From NCBI GenBank assembly GCA_022709795.1, contig JAKLID010000005.1, positions 1 to 36,208 on the forward strand: a stretch of DNA of 36,208 nucleotides. The letters are read 5' to 3'. Position numbers and translations under genes: made by a program. Under the pieces are notes generated by a model. That model was not told the DNA's origin. It did not search any database and worked only from the letters and a program-made list of their open reading frames with translations. Shown in pieces: positions 24,031-31,731 of the stretch (position 1 is its first letter; every line of letters starts with the position of its first letter). The DNA comes from Patescibacteria group bacterium (lineage in GTDB: Bacteria; Patescibacteriota; Patescibacteriia; UBA2196; GWA2-42-15).

Positions 24031-24082
24031 GGTCGCGGAACCGATGCGGAACTAAAAGAGACACGGAACAAATACGGAATAA

Positions 24083-24113
24083 AAAAGGAGCGTGGGAAAC
24101 TGCGCTCCTTTTG
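24083..24113 (+). terminator. terminator of thiol-reductase-like gene
   Basis: AAAAGGAGCG / CGCTCCTTTT perfect 10-bp arms (24083-24092, 24103-24112). Confidence 0.85.
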
Positions 24114-24205
24114 AATTATGAATTATGAGGAACCCAGCCTTTAGGCTGATAATTAACGAGTTGGGCCCACAACCTTTACTCACAATTCTTAATTCATTAT
24201 TTTTA
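24114..24205. repeat. AT-rich inverted repeat
   Basis: TGAATTATGAATTATGAG at the left and CTCACAATTCTTAATTCA at the right form long imperfect inverted arms around a core with CAGCCTTTAGGCTG. It is of the same type as 15745-15858 and 30830-30966. Confidence 0.55.
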
Positions 24206-24260
24206 ATAGCATTTTTGGCTAGATTTGGTAGAATAAGAATAGGATAGAAACTATAAAACT

Positions 24261-24296
24261 ATGGATAAAAATGAACAAAATTACGCTTTTACGTAG
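24261..24296 (+). other. possible truncated gene start
   Basis: ATG with 11 codons (MDKNEQNYAFT) then TAG, where the codon use looks natural up to the point at which repeat sequence begins. It may be the stump of a gene broken by the repeat at 24316, or a chance short frame. Confidence 0.2.
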
Positions 24297-24315
24297 ATTA
24301 CCAAACGATAATTCC

Positions 24316-24461
24316 TGCCATTGCGAGGAACGGAACGGGGCCCACCCTTCGTGAAGGGCGGAGTGAAGCGACGTGGCAATCCCGTGTGATGTCACAAGTT
24401 AGGCGGGATTACTTCGTCCCCCGCCTCTCGCGAGAACTAGGCGGGGCTACTCGCAATGACA
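24316..24461. repeat. palindromic intergenic repeat (CATTGCGAGG type)
   Basis: Ends TGCCATTGCGAGG (left) and CTCGCAATGACA (right) are inverted. Inside are CCCTTCGTGAAGGG, GACGTGGCAATCCCG, GGGATTACTTCG and CCCCGCCT ... AGGCGGGG hairpins. Elements with these ends are dispersed in many bacterial genomes (general knowledge). The 24206-24606 gap otherwise holds no gene. Confidence 0.75.
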
Positions 24462-24517
24462 GTATAATTTAATAATTAGCGGATTACTAAACTAAGACCT
24501 AAAAATAATATAAATGA

Positions 24518-24560
24518 AAAAGCACCGCCGAGAGACGATACTCACGAAAGTGCTTTTCCC
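24518..24560. terminator. hairpin upstream of dikinase gene
   Basis: AAAAGCAC (24518-24525) pairs with GTGCTTTT (24550-24557) around a 24-base loop. T runs follow on both strands (CTTTTCCC on plus, CTTTTTCATTT on minus). It could be a terminator or leader structure. Confidence 0.4.
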
Positions 24561-24606
24561 TATGTATACTGAATTTATTATATAACATAAATAATAAAAA
24601 AACAAT

Positions 24607-25617
24607 ATGAAATTCACCAAAAATTTTAAAGAAATTAGCAAAAAAGATGTGGGTATCGCTGGCGGTAAGGGTGCGAGCCTCGGAGAAATGTTGAATGCTA
24701 GAATTCCGGTGCCGCCGGGATTTGTGGTCTTGGCTAGTGCATTTGATAGATTTTTGGAAGAAACAGATTTATTCCAAGATATTCAAGCGCGACTCGATGA
24801 GGTAAACTATAAAGATACAAATTCCGTGGACAGGGAATCAAATGAGATCCGAGAGATGATTGCGGACACAAAATTTCCGGTTGACTTGGGCAAAGAGATC
24901 ACGAGCGAGTTTAAAAAATTAAAAGCTCAATATGTGGCAGTCCGTAGTTCAGCCACGGCCGAGGATTCCAAGACTGCTTCTTGGGCTGGCGAATTGGAAA
25001 CATATCTCAACACCACAGAGAAAGAATTGCTGGTTAATGTCAAAAAATGTTGGTCATCTTTGTTTACGCCAAGGGCGATTTTTTATCGGCATGAGAAGTA
25101 CCCCCACCTCACCCCTGCCCCTCTCCTTGGTAAGGAGAGGGGGAAAGCCAGTCTCCCCCTTGCTAAGGGGGAGAAACAGAGGGGGTATATCTCCGTGGCA
25201 GTGGTCATCCAAAAAATGATTCAATCTGAAGTATCAGGCATTGCCTTCACCGTGCATCCGGTGACTGAAGATAAAAATCAGATGATTTTGGAAGCAGGGC
25301 TAGGACTCGGTGAAGCAATTGTGTCTGGCCAGATCACCCCTGATTCTTATGTGATAGACAAGCGGAATTGGTCAATCGTGGATATCAATATCGCCGAGCA
25401 AACCATGATGATCACCAAAAAGGGCGTGAAAACTTCCCAGATTAAACTATCAAAAAACAAAGGCAATAAACAAAAACTGACTGGCCGGCAAATCGTGGAA
25501 CTAGCCAAATTGTGCGGACAAATTGAAAAGCATTATGGCTTCCCGTGCGATATTGAGTGGGCAAGAGAGAAAGGGAAATTTTATATTACGCAGTCGAGAC
25601 CGATAACGACTTTATAG
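24607..25617 (+). CDS. ATP-grasp (PPDK/PEP synthase N-terminal) domain protein, stand-alone
   Basis: The nucleotide-binding half of a dikinase: uses ATP to phosphorylate the swivelling His domain, here on a separate protein. The 336 residues match the N-terminal domain of PEP synthase, PPDK and rifampicin phosphotransferase: GGKGASLGEML (18-28), PVPPGFVV, VAVRSSATAEDS, ASWAGE, SGIAFTVHPVTED, LEAGLGLGEAIVSGQITPD, and the closing CDIEW...YITQSRP. It stops exactly where the domain normally ends. Residues about 165-194 (PHLTPAPLL...KQRGY) are the translation of a palindromic repeat inserted in frame between FYRHEK and ISVAVVIQKM. The partner gene starts 18 bases downstream. Confidence 0.85.
   Translation: MKFTKNFKEISKKDVGIAGGKGASLGEMLNARIPVPPGFVVLASAFDRFLEETDLFQDIQARLDEVNYKDTNSVDRESNEIREMIADTKFPVDLGKEITSEFKKLKAQYVAVRSSATAEDSKTASWAGELETYLNTTEKELLVNVKKCWSSLFTPRAIFYRHEKYPHLTPAPLLGKERGKASLPLAKGEKQRGYISVAVVIQKMIQSEVSGIAFTVHPVTEDKNQMILEAGLGLGEAIVSGQITPDSYVIDKRNWSIVDINIAEQTMMITKKGVKTSQIKLSKNKGNKQKLTGRQIVELAKLCGQIEKHYGFPCDIEWAREKGKFYITQSRPITTL
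25099..25187. repeat. REP-like element inserted in frame in the ATP-grasp gene
   Basis: Two hairpins, CCCCTCTCC-TTGGTAA-GGAGAGGGG and CTCCCCCTT-GCT-AAGGGGGAG, inside inverted ends TACCCCC (25099) and GGGGGTA (25187). The element stands out as C/G-run sequence in an otherwise ordinary gene, keeps the frame open and adds roughly 25-30 residues. Confidence 0.8.
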
Positions 25618-25635
25618 AAGATAAATAAGAAAATT

Positions 25636-27102
25636 ATGAAAATACCATATCATAAAAAATTTTGTTTAATCGAGATGGAAGATTACGCCAATTATTTGTT
25701 CGTAGCCATCAACTGGGAGAGAATGACTAATATGCCACACGAGTGGGGCTTCGAACCAATAAGATACACGGGTGCAGAATATATCAATTCAGCCTGCAAA
25801 CTTTTCTGTTTAGATGACTCGTATAACGAGGCGAATCGATATAACTTTCAATTGTTGTTTAATAACCCACGCGCATGGGATGATCTACATAAGATAAATA
25901 AAAGAAACTCTGATCGGTTGTTGATGTTTAGTCGTGGAGTTAAAAAATTAAAAGCCAACAAATTAAGTAATAAAGAGTTAATAAAGTGGATAGATCTAGC
26001 TCAAGCTGGTCAAGCAAGCGTCCATGTGCCGAGATTGGCGATGTGGCTTTTGGAAACACCGGAAAATATTATCACTAATTATTTACACAATTACCTTGAC
26101 GAAATATACAAGGAAATTAAAAAAATAAATATTCCCCCGCAGGAAGCATTGCGGATTTTAACTACGCCAACTAGGGAAAGTAATTGGATAAAAGAAAAAA
26201 AGGAGTTATCAAAAATCGCCAAGGAGAAAAATATCACCAGAAAACAGAAAATGCTAAAGAGACATACCAAAAAATATGAGTGGCTTGAATATGGATTACA
26301 AGGTAAAATATTGTCGTTAATAGATTTCGAGGATGCTTTGCAAAAAATAAAACACAAAAATTATGAAAAAAAAATAAAAAGGGAAAACGAAGATTTGGTT
26401 AGGCAGCGACAAGAGGTAGAGAGACTGTATAAAATAGGCAAAACTCACAAGAAAATATTCCAGATAGCCCGTGACTCTCTATTTGTAAGACTCTACAGTA
26501 AAGATGCCCAGTTTTTTAGTTATTACGCTATGGAAAATATTTTTCGAGAATTTAGCAAGAGAACAGGGCTAACTTTAGAACAGGTGCGATTTCTAGCGCC
26601 AGGCGATTTTTATAAGGCTTTGGTGGGCGGCAAAAAATTTAATATCATTACAGAAGAAAGACAAACGTATAGCCTAACGATGTCAGATGAGGGAAAAACA
26701 AACTACTGGACGGGTAATGCGGCTAAAAAAATAATAAAAAAAATAAAGATGGCCAAGGGCAAAACTGCGGCAGTGTCAGAAGAAAAACTGAAAGGCCAAA
26801 CAGCTTATGGCGGTAGTGCAAAAGGAAGGGTAAAAATTATTAACACCATGGCGGAGATGGCAAAAATGCATAATGGGAATATCCTCGTTTCTCGCATGAC
26901 TAATCCGAGTATTGTCCCGGCTATGAAAAAAGCAGTAGCAATAATTACCGATATGGGCGGCATTACATGCCACGCGGCAATAGTGGCGCGGGAATTGGCC
27001 GTTCCCTGTATCATTGGTACTAAAGTTGCTACCGAAGTCCTACGAGACGGTGATTTGGTGGAAGTGGATGCGGATAAGGGAGTGGTGAGAAAAATAAAAT
27101 AA
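25636..27102 (+). CDS. PEP-utilising mobile (His) domain protein with uncharacterised N-terminal region
   Basis: Second half of the split dikinase. Of 488 residues, about 400-488 form the swivelling phospho-His domain: GSAKGRVKII, ILVSRMTNPSIVPAMKKA and GGITCHAAIVARE, with the phosphorylated His at 446. The first ~385 residues are not the PEP synthase C-terminal barrel, which is absent. They are largely helical, carry an ELIKWIDLAQAG-type segment and a charged helix at about 185-270, and resemble in place and size the substrate domain of rifampicin-phosphotransferase-like enzymes. The acceptor substrate is unknown. A PEP synthase label would overstate the evidence. It is followed 16 bases later by the peptidase E-like gene. 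Confidence 0.75.
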   Translation: MKIPYHKKFCLIEMEDYANYLFVAINWERMTNMPHEWGFEPIRYTGAEYINSACKLFCLDDSYNEANRYNFQLLFNNPRAWDDLHKINKRNSDRLLMFSRGVKKLKANKLSNKELIKWIDLAQAGQASVHVPRLAMWLLETPENIITNYLHNYLDEIYKEIKKINIPPQEALRILTTPTRESNWIKEKKELSKIAKEKNITRKQKMLKRHTKKYEWLEYGLQGKILSLIDFEDALQKIKHKNYEKKIKRENEDLVRQRQEVERLYKIGKTHKKIFQIARDSLFVRLYSKDAQFFSYYAMENIFREFSKRTGLTLEQVRFLAPGDFYKALVGGKKFNIITEERQTYSLTMSDEGKTNYWTGNAAKKIIKKIKMAKGKTAAVSEEKLKGQTAYGGSAKGRVKIINTMAEMAKMHNGNILVSRMTNPSIVPAMKKAVAIITDMGGITCHAAIVARELAVPCIIGTKVATEVLRDGDLVEVDADKGVVRKIK

Positions 27103-27118
27103 AAATCATAATAATCCT

Positions 27119-27892
27119 ATGTCAAAAATTATAGCTATCAGCTGTAGCAAGGTTGCAACTCCAATCTTATTAAATAAGAAAATAACCAAAAATATAATTG
27201 GAACATTTAACGCTGATAAAGAAATAATAAAATTGTCTGGGAAGAAAAGGCCAAATATTCTTTTTATTCCTACCGCCTCACTGGACTCGCCTGACTATAT
27301 TGAGTTCATCAGTAGGTACTTCAGCACAATATTTAATTGCAGGGTTAAGGTATTATATTTAATCAAACAAATTGGCTCTACTAAAAAAATTAGCGATGAA
27401 ATTTTAGGCGCTGATATTATCTATGTGGGCGGAGGCAATACGGCAAAAATGATGCGCGTGTGGAAAAAATATGGAGTAGACAAAGCGCTAAAGAAAGCGC
27501 TGGATAAAAATATCGTTTTGTCTGGAGTGAGCGCCGGAGGAATCTGTTGGTTTGACGGCGGTAATTCTGATTCCCGAAGAAAAAATAATCCGCGGGCTGA
27601 TTTAATTAAAGTCCAAGGTCTGGGATTTATAAAAGCGATATTTTCTCCTCACTATAAGTCAGATGACAGCCGGAGGGCTCACCTGAAAAAAATAATGCGA
27701 CATGACTCCAGGGTGGCTATCGCGGCGGATGATTACTGCGCGCTAGAGATTATTAATAATAAATTTAGAGTGATAAGGGCTGATAGTAAATCTAATATCT
27801 ATAAAGTTTATTGGAAAGGAAAGAAATTTTTTCATGATAAATTGACCAATGAGAAGAAATATTTACCGCTTGAAACATTACTAAAAAAATAG
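27119..27892 (+). CDS. peptidase E-like (family S51) protein
   Basis: Class I glutamine-amidotransferase-like fold with a serine nucleophile, related to aspartyl dipeptidase PepE and cyanophycinase. Of 257 residues, signatures are LFIPTASLDSPDY (45-60), IIYVGGGNTAKMMR (100-113), the nucleophile elbow SGVSAGGICW with S138, and a candidate histidine in FSPHYKSDDSRR. Substrate is likely an Asp-containing dipeptide or similar, but is not proven. The gene is close to its upstream neighbour and precedes a tRNA-like gene by 18 bases. Confidence 0.8.
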   Translation: MSKIIAISCSKVATPILLNKKITKNIIGTFNADKEIIKLSGKKRPNILFIPTASLDSPDYIEFISRYFSTIFNCRVKVLYLIKQIGSTKKISDEILGADIIYVGGGNTAKMMRVWKKYGVDKALKKALDKNIVLSGVSAGGICWFDGGNSDSRRKNNPRADLIKVQGLGFIKAIFSPHYKSDDSRRAHLKKIMRHDSRVAIAADDYCALEIINNKFRVIRADSKSNIYKVYWKGKKFFHDKLTNEKKYLPLETLLKK

Positions 27893-27910
27893 TAAGGTAA
27901 TAATAGATTT

Positions 27911-27984
27911 GGCCTGTTCGTCTAGCGTCAGGACACTCTAATGTTTTTAGAGAAAGGGGGGTTCAACTCCCTCACGGGCCGCCA
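27911..27984 (+). tRNA. abnormal tRNA-like gene, formal anticodon GTT (Asn), Glu-like body
   Basis: Folds as a cloverleaf with encoded CCA: acceptor GGCCTGT/ACGGGCC, discriminator G, anticodon stem CTCTA/TAGAG, loop ATGTTTT, four-base variable region, T-arm GGGGG-TTCAACT-CCCTC. The formal anticodon is GTT (27943-27945), but the D-arm wording TTCGTCTAGCG is that of tRNA-Glu. Position 37 is T instead of a purine, 32 and 38 could pair, and the D-loop lacks one of the two invariant G, so G19-C56 contact is lost. It ends 4 bases before the next start codon. It could be a decayed tRNA, a special-purpose tRNA or a tRNA-like leader. Confidence 0.6.
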
Positions 27985-27988
27985 AAAT

Positions 27989-29449
27989 ATGGAAAATTTT
28001 TACGAAGATCCCGGATTAAACAAGATAGCCAATTTAGTAGTAGAGCTGATGCCGACCTTGGCACAGTTTTTTCGTAGCGAGGAAACTTTGGGTGAATATT
28101 CTTTAAGAATAAATACCTATCAGGCGCCGGCCGCCCATATTGAACGACAGAAATATCTAAAAAAGCTAATCCGAGAGAAAATAGATACAATTTTCAATAA
28201 TAAGGAAAGGGAAAATATTGATTTGCGCTTAGACGACGAAACTGGATTAACGGCTGGCAGTATGGATCATCATGGAATTCTGAACCACCCGATTTTGACT
28301 TCTATCCACGCATTAACTAATTTTTATAAATTATATAACCATAAAGAGTTTGGTGATATCTTAACTTTTGCCACTTCCAATGTGCCATTTAATGACCCCT
28401 TTCACAGAAGAGGGATAATATTCCACGACAAAAAAATTAATTTATTTCCCAAAAAATACGAGCACAAGCTAATGTGGGGTATGCCTAAATACGATTTTGA
28501 TATAGCAGGCAGACTAAAAGAAAAACATCAGTGGCATTTATTTGACGAGAAGGAACAAAAATTTTTGGAGAAAATAACGGAAGAAATAAGGAGTTTGGAT
28601 TTTTATGGTTGCCGGTATTTGGGCGATCAGATGACAAAAATAAATTTTTATCTGTGGAAAAAATTATTCCCACCTGAAGACCAGGGACGGATTGCCAATT
28701 TGATAGTTGTTGAAGACACGGTTTTTACTGATTATCTAATAAACTTGATCAAAAACGAACCCGAGAGCTTTGTCTGCCAAATGATTTTCAATAATGATTT
28801 CAGAACCAAAGCAATAAAAAAATTGGAAGGCATACCAGGAGCATGGGATGAAGAAAAAGTCGTTGGTAGCCAATTATTTTGGTTGATTGATGAGGAAAAT
28901 GAAAGGGTACGATTGACTGTCCAGGATGGATATTTGGTCGGGGGTAAATATAAAATAAAACTGGAGCCGGCCCAGATCATTGATTTCCTTGAAAAAAGAA
29001 AGATGATCCCTTGTATGCTTTTAAAATTTTCTTTGGTCATTGTCTATCTGGGTATGAAGACACTGACCGGATTTTCCGTGGAATATACGACTAGAATGGT
29101 CAGAGCAGTTAGGGAATTATTAAAAGATGACTTTCCGGAAGAGTTTGGGCTGTCAAAAAATATTATACTCGATAGCATGAATGTTGCTTCGATCACGCTC
29201 GGACCGGATGGTCATGGCGGACTGAGAGAACTTTATGTTTTTGATGTAATTTATAACGGTGGCTTTGATAAAAAAATATTGGACAAATTGGGACGGATGG
29301 CCTATCGCGATCTTCTAATCCCCTATTTAGCTTTTGCCTATAATTATGGGTTGAGTAAATACGGACAGCTGGACGATAAAATCGCCTTGCCGTATACGGA
29401 AACGGAATTGAAAAAAATATTTGAAAATAAATTTAAGCAATTAAACTAA
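27989..29449 (+). CDS. uncharacterised 486-residue protein
   Basis: Function not recognised. ATG 27989 is chosen because the longer frame (from 27941) runs through the tRNA-like gene. The protein is soluble, with no signal peptide or spans. Possible conserved-looking stretches are RLDDETGLTAGSMDHHGILNHP (broken here for length), ATSNVPFNDPFHRRG, GPDGHGGLRELYVFDVIYNGG and DLLIPYLAFAYNYGLSKYG. The His/Asp-rich segments could bind metal. No ribosome binding site is visible apart from the tRNA-like end. The M19 dipeptidase starts 4 bases after its stop, so the two are probably coupled. Confidence 0.7.
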   Translation: MENFYEDPGLNKIANLVVELMPTLAQFFRSEETLGEYSLRINTYQAPAAHIERQKYLKKLIREKIDTIFNNKERENIDLRLDDETGLTAGSMDHHGILNHPILTSIHALTNFYKLYNHKEFGDILTFATSNVPFNDPFHRRGIIFHDKKINLFPKKYEHKLMWGMPKYDFDIAGRLKEKHQWHLFDEKEQKFLEKITEEIRSLDFYGCRYLGDQMTKINFYLWKKLFPPEDQGRIANLIVVEDTVFTDYLINLIKNEPESFVCQMIFNNDFRTKAIKKLEGIPGAWDEEKVVGSQLFWLIDEENERVRLTVQDGYLVGGKYKIKLEPAQIIDFLEKRKMIPCMLLKFSLVIVYLGMKTLTGFSVEYTTRMVRAVRELLKDDFPEEFGLSKNIILDSMNVASITLGPDGHGGLRELYVFDVIYNGGFDKKILDKLGRMAYRDLLIPYLAFAYNYGLSKYGQLDDKIALPYTETELKKIFENKFKQLN

Positions 29450-29453
29450 AAAT

Positions 29454-30533
29454 ATGACCGGAGAAACATCGACCCTACACACGGATATGTATCGCCCCAA
29501 ATGGGACGGGAATCAAGATTATAAAATCGGTCAGGATGGCCAAAAAATTTATGACAGTAATGTTAATATTACTGACAGGATAGAGCAGTTCGGAATTACG
29601 AAACAACAGGTTGAGGAAAGGTTTGGCAAAAAAATGGAAGAATTAAGTTGGCAAGAATATAATGAATTAATGGCTGAGTCAACTAGAAAATATTACGATG
29701 TGATTGTTTCGTCGGTTTTTGATAAATATTTATATCAGAATGAAATAAACCCAGAACACGATCAGAGATTTAAAGATCTAATAGGAATGACAGAAAAATA
29801 TCACCAGTTGGGGGCAATGCCAGGAATACAGTTGGTGAGACGAGCTGATGATTTTCAAGAAAAGGGCAATTTGGTGATGACCTTGGAAGCCGGGGCTCAT
29901 TTGATAAAAACGATTGGAGATGTTAAAAAAATGGTTGATGCTGGTATAAGGATATTTGGTTTGCAGTATGGCGGTGATGAAAAACAAAATACTATCGCCA
30001 ACAAAGAAGGACTGACACAATTTGGTCAGCAAGTGGTCAAATATTTTCTGGATAACAACTTGGTAGTTGATTTGGCGCACTCTGGCTATAAAACCAGACA
30101 AGACGTGATGGGGATCGCGGAAGAGTCAGGTGCTGGTAACCGCGTGTCATATACTCATGGCTCAACTAAAGAAGATATATCGTCTGATTGGGTCAGTAAA
30201 ATCGGTGAGAGGGCTTTAAAAAAAGAAGAAGTGGAGAGAATAATAAGAATGGGGGGTATAATTGGCTTGGGCGTGTCGCAGCCCTTCTTCTCTGGTTCTC
30301 GGCATGTCGCAGAAAGAATAAATGAAATCGCGCAAACTACAGGTCACATAGATCGATTGGCGATTGGCAGTGATTTTGGCGGATTACCCCCAGGGTTGAC
30401 AACTGACATAAAAGGACCCGAAGATTTGGTAAAAATTGCCGATGTTTTGTCGGAGCAATTTGGTCTTAGTGATGAACAGATTAAAAAGGTAATGTGGGAT
30501 AATGCTAAAGAGTGGTTGAGCCAGGCAATATAA
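29454..30533 (+). CDS. membrane dipeptidase family (M19) protein
   Basis: Zinc dipeptidase of the renal dipeptidase family, cleaving dipeptides, including some with D-residues. Of 359 residues, candidate metal ligands are H9 and D11 (LHTD), the bridging Glu of MTLEAGAH, His in VVDLAHSGY and YTHGSTKED, and the C-terminal IGSDFGGLPPGL. The N-terminal ~85 residues between HxD and the barrel are longer than usual. No signal peptide, so it is probably cytoplasmic. It ends the cluster that starts at 24607 and is followed by a bidirectional terminator. Confidence 0.85.
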   Translation: MTGETSTLHTDMYRPKWDGNQDYKIGQDGQKIYDSNVNITDRIEQFGITKQQVEERFGKKMEELSWQEYNELMAESTRKYYDVIVSSVFDKYLYQNEINPEHDQRFKDLIGMTEKYHQLGAMPGIQLVRRADDFQEKGNLVMTLEAGAHLIKTIGDVKKMVDAGIRIFGLQYGGDEKQNTIANKEGLTQFGQQVVKYFLDNNLVVDLAHSGYKTRQDVMGIAEESGAGNRVSYTHGSTKEDISSDWVSKIGERALKKEEVERIIRMGGIIGLGVSQPFFSGSRHVAERINEIAQTTGHIDRLAIGSDFGGLPPGLTTDIKGPEDLVKIADVLSEQFGLSDEQIKKVMWDNAKEWLSQAI

Positions 30534-30544
30534 TAATTACAAAA

Positions 30545-30723
30545 CAAAACCCCGCTCCGAAATCGGAACGGGGTTTATTTTGCCCATATTACCCCCAACA
30601 GCGCCAGGATAGACTGGGAGAACCCAGCTACCCTGGACTTGCGGCTAATTGATCTGACAAGGAGGGGTGTCTTCACTTTCGCCACTGTTGAAGGAAATAT
30701 GAGCAAAATTATTAAAAAGCAAT
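30545..30723 (-). ncRNA. structured minus-strand RNA C
   Basis: Candidate non-coding RNA of about 180 bases. A long closing helix is formed by CATATT-CC-CAACAG near the 5' end and CTGTTG-GG-AATATG near the 3' end. Inside is a strong hairpin with CCAGG, TAG and CTGGG pairing with CCCAG, CTA and TCCTGG, and a looser arm. A consensus promoter lies upstream and the shared terminator downstream. Size and closed-rod shape recall 6S RNA, but no identity is proven; the SRP RNA tetraloop consensus is absent. Confidence 0.55.
30546..30580. terminator. bidirectional terminator
   Basis: AAACCCCG / CGGGGTTT arms (30547-30554, 30569-30576), followed by ATTTTG on plus and TTTTGTTTTG on minus. It ends both the dipeptidase transcript and RNA C. 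Confidence 0.85.
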
Positions 30724-30729
30724 TATAGT

Positions 30730-30758
30730 AGAATAGCATTATTGTTGTTTTTTGTCAA
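30730..30758 (-). promoter_or_regulatory. consensus promoter of RNA C
   Basis: Read on minus: TTGACA (30758-30753), 17-base spacer, TATTCT (30735-30730). Confidence 0.75.
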
Positions 30759-30829
30759 CAGCCAATAATTCTATCCTTCTGGGGTATTTTATATCATAGC
30801 GGGAAATAAAGAAGAAGGCAATGGGAATA

Positions 30830-30966
30830 CAATTTCCAAGAAACAAGATACAATTTCCAAATAAAACTCAAACTACAATATTTAAAAAATTCAATAGAAA
30901 CTCTGGATTTGAGATTTGGTTATTGGATATTATTTGGAGCTTGTTTCTTGTATCTTGGAGCTTATC
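30830..30966. repeat. AT-rich inverted repeat (AAACAAGATACAA type)
   Basis: Left arm with CCAAGAAACAAGATACAA and CCAAATAA; right arm with TTATTTGG and TTGTTTCTTGTATCTTGG. The arms are near-perfect inverted copies around an AT-rich centre. An open frame across this repeat (30821-31246) is an artefact. Confidence 0.7.
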
Positions 30967-31042
30967 TTGTCTGTATATTCATATTAATTGGTATACGAAA
31001 AGACCGCCCAGATTTAACCGAGCGGCCTCTAGAACACAAAAG

Positions 31043-31603
31043 TTATTTCGGCTGATTGCCAGCTTTATAGGCAGTAATCGCCTCCACTACTTTGCCGTCG
31101 GTTTTCAGTTCTTCAGTAAAGATTATGTGGTCATTGTTGACCTGCATGAAATCCTTCGGTCCATGCAACTCCTGACCAAGTTTGACCAGGGACAATTGTT
31201 GCTGCGGTGTAGTGCCCGGAGGGGTAACTTGCTGCAGATCCTGTGAGACTTGGATGTAATAAATATCATCAATGGTGGTATATTTATTATCGGTCTTACT
31301 AATTTTGCCAAAATAGACTTGGCCGTTGCTCAAGAAAACGGCATAATAGCTGTCCGCGCTATAAGAAGCTAGACTTGGGGTAGCTGAATTCTTTTCGCCA
31401 AAGAGACTGATATTGGTGTAGCGGTCGACACAGAAGCCGGCCATTAACACCAAAATGATGACGATGAGTAAAGTAATAAAGGCTTTGGCTCCTTTATTAC
31501 TATGACATACGCAAGAGCCTTTTTTATCTTTTTCCTCTTTGTAGCTCTCGGGCACATCTAAACCCAGGTCTGGTTTTTGCTCGGTAGAAATATCCATAGC
31601 CAT
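31043..31603 (-). CDS. single-span membrane protein
   Basis: A 186-residue protein. The cytoplasmic N-terminus includes CVCH, a hydrophobic segment lies at about 38-60 (FITLLIVIILVLMAGF), and the extracytoplasmic domain shows YYAVFLSNGQVYFGKI, DIYYIQV, LVKLGQELHGPKDFMQV and IIFTEEL. The same wording is familiar from hypothetical proteins of CPR genomes, but no function is known to me. AAAGGAG six bases before the ATG fixes the start; a TATAAT box on minus lies at 31681-31676. Confidence 0.75.
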   Translation of the reverse strand: MAMDISTEQKPDLGLDVPESYKEEKDKKGSCVCHSNKGAKAFITLLIVIILVLMAGFCVDRYTNISLFGEKNSATPSLASYSADSYYAVFLSNGQVYFGKISKTDNKYTTIDDIYYIQVSQDLQQVTPPGTTPQQQLSLVKLGQELHGPKDFMQVNNDHIIFTEELKTDGKVVEAITAYKAGNQPK

Positions 31604-31731
31604 GGTTCTCCTTTGCTAGGCAACAAAAAATTGTGCCTATAACTTAATAATTAATTAATAACAAAAGTCATTTATATTATAGCATATAAATGACTGGGTG
31701 AAAAAGCTAGAGTTGTGTATAAATATTCGAA

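Noticed and set aside
24607-27102. PEP synthase broken by a frameshift
   Set aside because: The first gene ends exactly at the domain border, the second has its own ATG 18 bases later, and the PEP-synthase C-terminal barrel is absent altogether; a split, different dikinase fits better.
27941-27988. Upstream start for the 486-residue protein
   Set aside because: The added 16 codons lie inside the tRNA-like gene; ATG 27989 just after it is the natural start.
30821-31246. 141-codon plus-strand frame
   Set aside because: First half is an AT-rich inverted repeat and the second half is antisense to the well-supported membrane protein gene at 31043-31603.
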